Part shown: piece by piece, positions 34,529 through 34,722 of the stretch
Position numbering within the stretch: position 1 is the first letter of the stretch
How the letters are laid out: each line of letters starts with the position of its first letter
Source of the DNA: an uncultured Adlercreutzia sp.
GTDB lineage: Bacteria; Actinomycetota; Coriobacteriia; Coriobacteriales; Eggerthellaceae
DNA length: 34,722 nt
Reading direction: 5' to 3'
Assembly (NCBI GenBank): GCA_947426355.1
Contig: CANEDU010000009.1
Location: 1-34,722 of the forward strand
Notes under the pieces: model-generated
Databases searched by the model: none
What the model was told of the DNA's origin: nothing
The model's input: the letters and a program-made list of their open reading frames with translations, nothing else
Position numbers and translations under genes: made by a program

Positions 34529-34539
34529 ATGTAGTACAT
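34529..34539. promoter_or_regulatory. Short palindrome upstream of the lipoprotein gene
   Basis: ATGTAGTACAT, a symmetric 11-mer 18 bp upstream of the lipoprotein start, in an AT-rich patch. It might be an operator or chance. Confidence 0.25.
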
Positions 34540-34622
34540 TTCCGTTTGATCCAGAAAACCTTGGCAGCGGCTCCCCGGCGGTCTGATCGCGGACGTCTGA
34601 GCGCCCACGGAGAATGCGACTC

Positions 34623-34722
34623 TTAAGAAGCAGATTCCATTTCAGCAGCAACGATTCCGGGATGGTGCCGAAATGCATGCGTCATCTCCTCTGCTTCCCT
34701 GGTCGCATTCGTAGCGGGATTC
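34623..34722 (-). CDS. Possible C-terminus of a further gene, 5' end missing
   Basis: The minus-strand frame open to the right edge ends in TAA at 34623-34625 and encodes 33 residues ending HHPGIVAAEMESAS. It lies upstream of the lipoprotein gene in the same direction, 111 bp away. A second frame is open to about 34645, so the assignment is weak. I do not recognise the protein. Confidence 0.3.
   Translation of the reverse strand, partial: NPATNATREAEEMTHAFRHHPGIVAAEMESAS

Overview
The window is high-GC bacterial chromosome. Its content points to a gut actinobacterium of the class Coriobacteriia, most likely family Eggerthellaceae. The main grounds are a transhydroxylase/catechol-dehydroxylase-type molybdenum enzyme next to a membrane-anchored 12-TM LuxR regulator and an oxalate/formate-antiporter-like MFS transporter, a combination characteristic of Eggerthella-like genomes, together with anaerobic markers such as rubrerythrin. 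I cannot assign a species. I see no rRNA, tRNA, insertion sequence, phage gene or CRISPR array.

Layout. 1-5.4 kb: 3'-truncated coaBC (coenzyme A synthesis), divergent serA-like dehydrogenase, tetR, a pRiA4b ORF-3-like protein, and a two-gene operon of a SanA/YdcF-type membrane protein plus an unrecognised protein. 5.6-16.4 kb: a large hybrid sensor kinase, leuS, a small zinc-ribbon protein, engB, a divergent TDT transporter/LysR pair, and guaB. 16.7-17.5 kb: a zinc-ribbon protein with a Pro-Ala-Gly tail, and a VOC protein. 17.6-24.4 kb: the molybdoenzyme locus (beta subunit, alpha subunit, divergent LuxR, MFS). 24.3-28.2 kb: a small basic-protein gene with an intrinsic terminator inside its reading frame, rubrerythrin, an M18 aminopeptidase and a lipoprotein. 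28.2-29.5 kb: a 1.25-kb region without a credible protein gene but rich in structure. 29.5-34.7 kb: ilvE-yerC, a DHA2-family MFS pump, a large Cthe_2159-like lipoprotein, and perhaps the end of another gene.

How genes may work together. The alpha and beta subunits (2-bp gap) should form a cytoplasmic bis-MGD molybdenum enzyme fed by three [4Fe-4S] clusters and acting on a polyhydroxylated aromatic or similar substrate. The divergent LuxR protein probably senses the substrate at the membrane, and the MFS protein probably moves substrate or product. Alternating copies of GCCATAGA between the divergent genes form a likely operator. The TDT transporter and LysR regulator form a second sensor/transporter pair.

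Most interesting points: (1) the 24.3-24.9 kb gene, whose mRNA would probably end before any stop codon, as in the ArfA/BrfA ribosome-rescue factors; (2) the molybdoenzyme locus and its operator; (3) three copies of a 24-bp motif beside a candidate small RNA containing 50 consecutive pyrimidines; (4) two long perfect inverted repeats (27 and 29 bp) in intergenic regions; (5) a similar operator-like sequence at the serA and ilvE promoters.
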